DNA from: Nitrososphaeraceae archaeon | GTDB taxonomy: Archaea > Thermoproteota > Nitrososphaeria > Nitrososphaerales > Nitrososphaeraceae | Direction of reading: 5' to 3' | NCBI GenBank assembly: GCA_025922735.1 | Contig: JAICHI010000075.1 | Location: 1-5,905 of the forward strand | Length of the DNA: 5,905 bases | Part shown: piece by piece, positions 5,417 to 5,905 of the stretch | How positions within the stretch are numbered: position 1 is the first letter of the stretch | Layout of the letters: the number at the start of each line of letters is the position of its first letter | Made by a program: the position numbers and the translations under genes | Notes under the pieces: model-generated | What the model was told of the DNA's origin: nothing | The model's database searches: none | What the model saw: the letters and a program-made list of their open reading frames with translations, nothing else

Positions 5417-5616
5417 GGGAATGAAGCAACGCTTATTCCCAACTCGCCTTGGAGCTTTCTGATCTTGGTTGCGTATTCGCTCATCTTAGCGTTGTCGCCC
5501 TGTACCTTGGCGATCCTGTATCCCTTCCATGCCTTCCTCAGTGCGCCCCAACTCTGGCCTGGCGTAAAGTTGCCTCTCGATACTACTGCTTCGCGGACTG
5601 ACATTATTGCTGTCAT
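5398..5616 (-). CDS. Small basic protein of unknown function
   Basis: This is a 72-residue product from the ATG at 5616, or 68 residues from a second ATG at 5604. The frame stays open further upstream to an ATG at 5793, but residues from that extension are Cys/Ser/Leu-rich and look unlike the rest, so the shorter form is preferred. The body is basic and mostly helical (SWGALRKAWKGYRIAK, then a second Lys/Arg-rich helix ending KIRKLQGELG), with a short tail SFPHLGIN. No signal peptide, membrane span or metal site is visible. I do not recognise the family; the helices could bind nucleic acid or a protein partner, but nothing shows which. It is convergent with thioredoxin and ends in a hairpin terminator. 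It may share a transcript with the upstream phosphoesterase. Confidence 0.65.
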   Translation of the reverse strand: MTAIMSVREAVVSRGNFTPGQSWGALRKAWKGYRIAKVQGDNAKMSEYATKIRKLQGELGISVASFPHLGIN

Positions 5617-5798
5617 GCTGAGATAGATTCCTAGTTGGTACTTAGCACCGGTAGTCAACTTTCTCAGGTTTTGTAGTGAAAACAGTTGGCACGAGCCAGC
5701 TATGAGAGAGTAGCTGCAACTTTTGGTATCTGAGATAAAGAGACAGAGAATTTGGATCTCTTTCTCAATATATCTATATGTGCCTAACGGCATAACTA
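5617..5798 (-). other. Gap between phosphoesterase and small gene, no clear gene
   Basis: The frame of the small gene is open through most of this stretch, but its product is rich in Cys, Ser and Leu and has no ribosome site, so it is probably leader rather than coding. A short plus-strand hairpin, AGTTGGC and GCCAGCT around ACGA (5684-5701), pairs over 7 positions with one G-U. I see no tRNA or known riboswitch. Confidence 0.35.
5767..5779 (-). promoter_or_regulatory. Possible TATA box for the small gene
   Basis: ATATAGATATATT lies just after the phosphoesterase stop. It would start a transcript near 5750 and so give a leader of over 100 bases before the ATG at 5616. It is the most TATA-like element in the gap, but position alone supports it. 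It also argues against translation from 5793, which lies upstream of it. Confidence 0.35.
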
Positions 5799-5905
5799 CT
5801 ATAACTCTACAAAATCACATTCCTTGCTCACTGTGTCAAATATCGCAGCGGTTGCCTTGTACCCAAAGAACCAACCGTTAGCAGTTCCGGGATTAATAAC
5901 AATTG
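5799..5905 (-). CDS. C-terminal end of a YfcE/MJ0936-like metallophosphoesterase
   Basis: The last 34 codons of a minus-strand gene enter from the right edge, reading IVINPGTANGWFFGYKATAA and continuing to CDFVEL and a TAG at 5801-5799. The NPG(S/T) motif followed by a Gly/Trp/Phe turn, an AAIFD strand and a final strand with acidic and hydrophobic residues matches the C-terminal edge of the calcineurin-like phosphodiesterases of the YfcE/MJ0936 type. These are small two-metal enzymes that hydrolyse phosphodiesters, with unclear natural substrates. The metal-binding motifs (such as GHTH) lie outside the window, so activity cannot be judged. The assignment rests on family pattern recall over a short stretch. 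Confidence 0.65.
   Translation of the reverse strand, partial: IVINPGTANGWFFGYKATAAIFDTVSKECDFVEL

Noticed and set aside
5684..5715. Hairpin and nearby AGCTA/TAGCT repeat upstream of the small gene as an RNA element
   Set aside because: The better stem pairs on the plus strand, opposite to the transcription of both flanking genes, and the second repeat is only 5 bases. Chance is sufficient.
5617..5793. 59-residue N-terminal extension of the small gene from the ATG at 5793
   Set aside because: Its composition differs from the body, it has no ribosome site, a TATA-like element lies inside it, and the ATG sits only 5 bases after the phosphoesterase stop.

Overview
The window looks like part of an archaeal chromosome, most likely an ammonia-oxidising archaeon (Thaumarchaeota/Nitrososphaerota). 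That placement is an inference. It rests on a type II tRNA-Leu that only folds if two introns are removed, AT-rich TATA-like boxes about 30 bases upstream of nearly leaderless starts, mixed use of strong Shine-Dalgarno sites and TTG starts, and a bacterial-type grpE-dnaK-dnaJ set next to an archaeal-style Hsp20 gene. No mobile element, CRISPR array or rRNA is visible.

Layout. Almost everything is on the minus strand, so transcription runs from right to left. At the right edge (5799-5905) is the C-terminal end of a YfcE/MJ0936-like metallophosphoesterase. After a 182-base stretch without a convincing gene comes a small unrecognised basic protein (5398-5616), which ends in a hairpin plus T-tract terminator. 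Convergent to it, on the plus strand, is a thioredoxin with an N-terminal charged helix (4933-5370). A 96-base divergent promoter region (4837-4932), containing a perfect 7-1-7 palindrome, separates thioredoxin from the chaperone cluster. The cluster runs grpE (4222-4836), dnaK (2343-4220), dnaJ (1164-2291) and hsp20 (529-1116), all minus strand. grpE and dnaK are one base apart and translationally linked. dnaJ and hsp20 follow after gaps of about 50 bases that hold possible promoters of their own. Below hsp20 lies tRNA-Leu(CAG) with two introns (346-480), followed by a T-rich terminator.

The left end (1-345) is sparse. A probable start of another minus-strand gene runs off the edge (1-60), preceded by an 8-base inverted repeat. 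There is a doubtful 35-codon membrane-type ORF (123-230) and otherwise nothing recognisable.

How the genes work together: DnaK is the ATP-driven chaperone, DnaJ delivers substrates and stimulates its ATPase, and GrpE exchanges its nucleotide. Hsp20 holds unfolding proteins for DnaK, and the divergent thioredoxin keeps protein thiols reduced. This is a compact protein quality-control locus. I saw no sign of a wholly new system. The items most worth a second look are the two-intron tRNA, the palindromes at promoters and start codons, the hairpin terminator that includes a stop codon, and a recent-looking tandem duplication in the DnaK tail.
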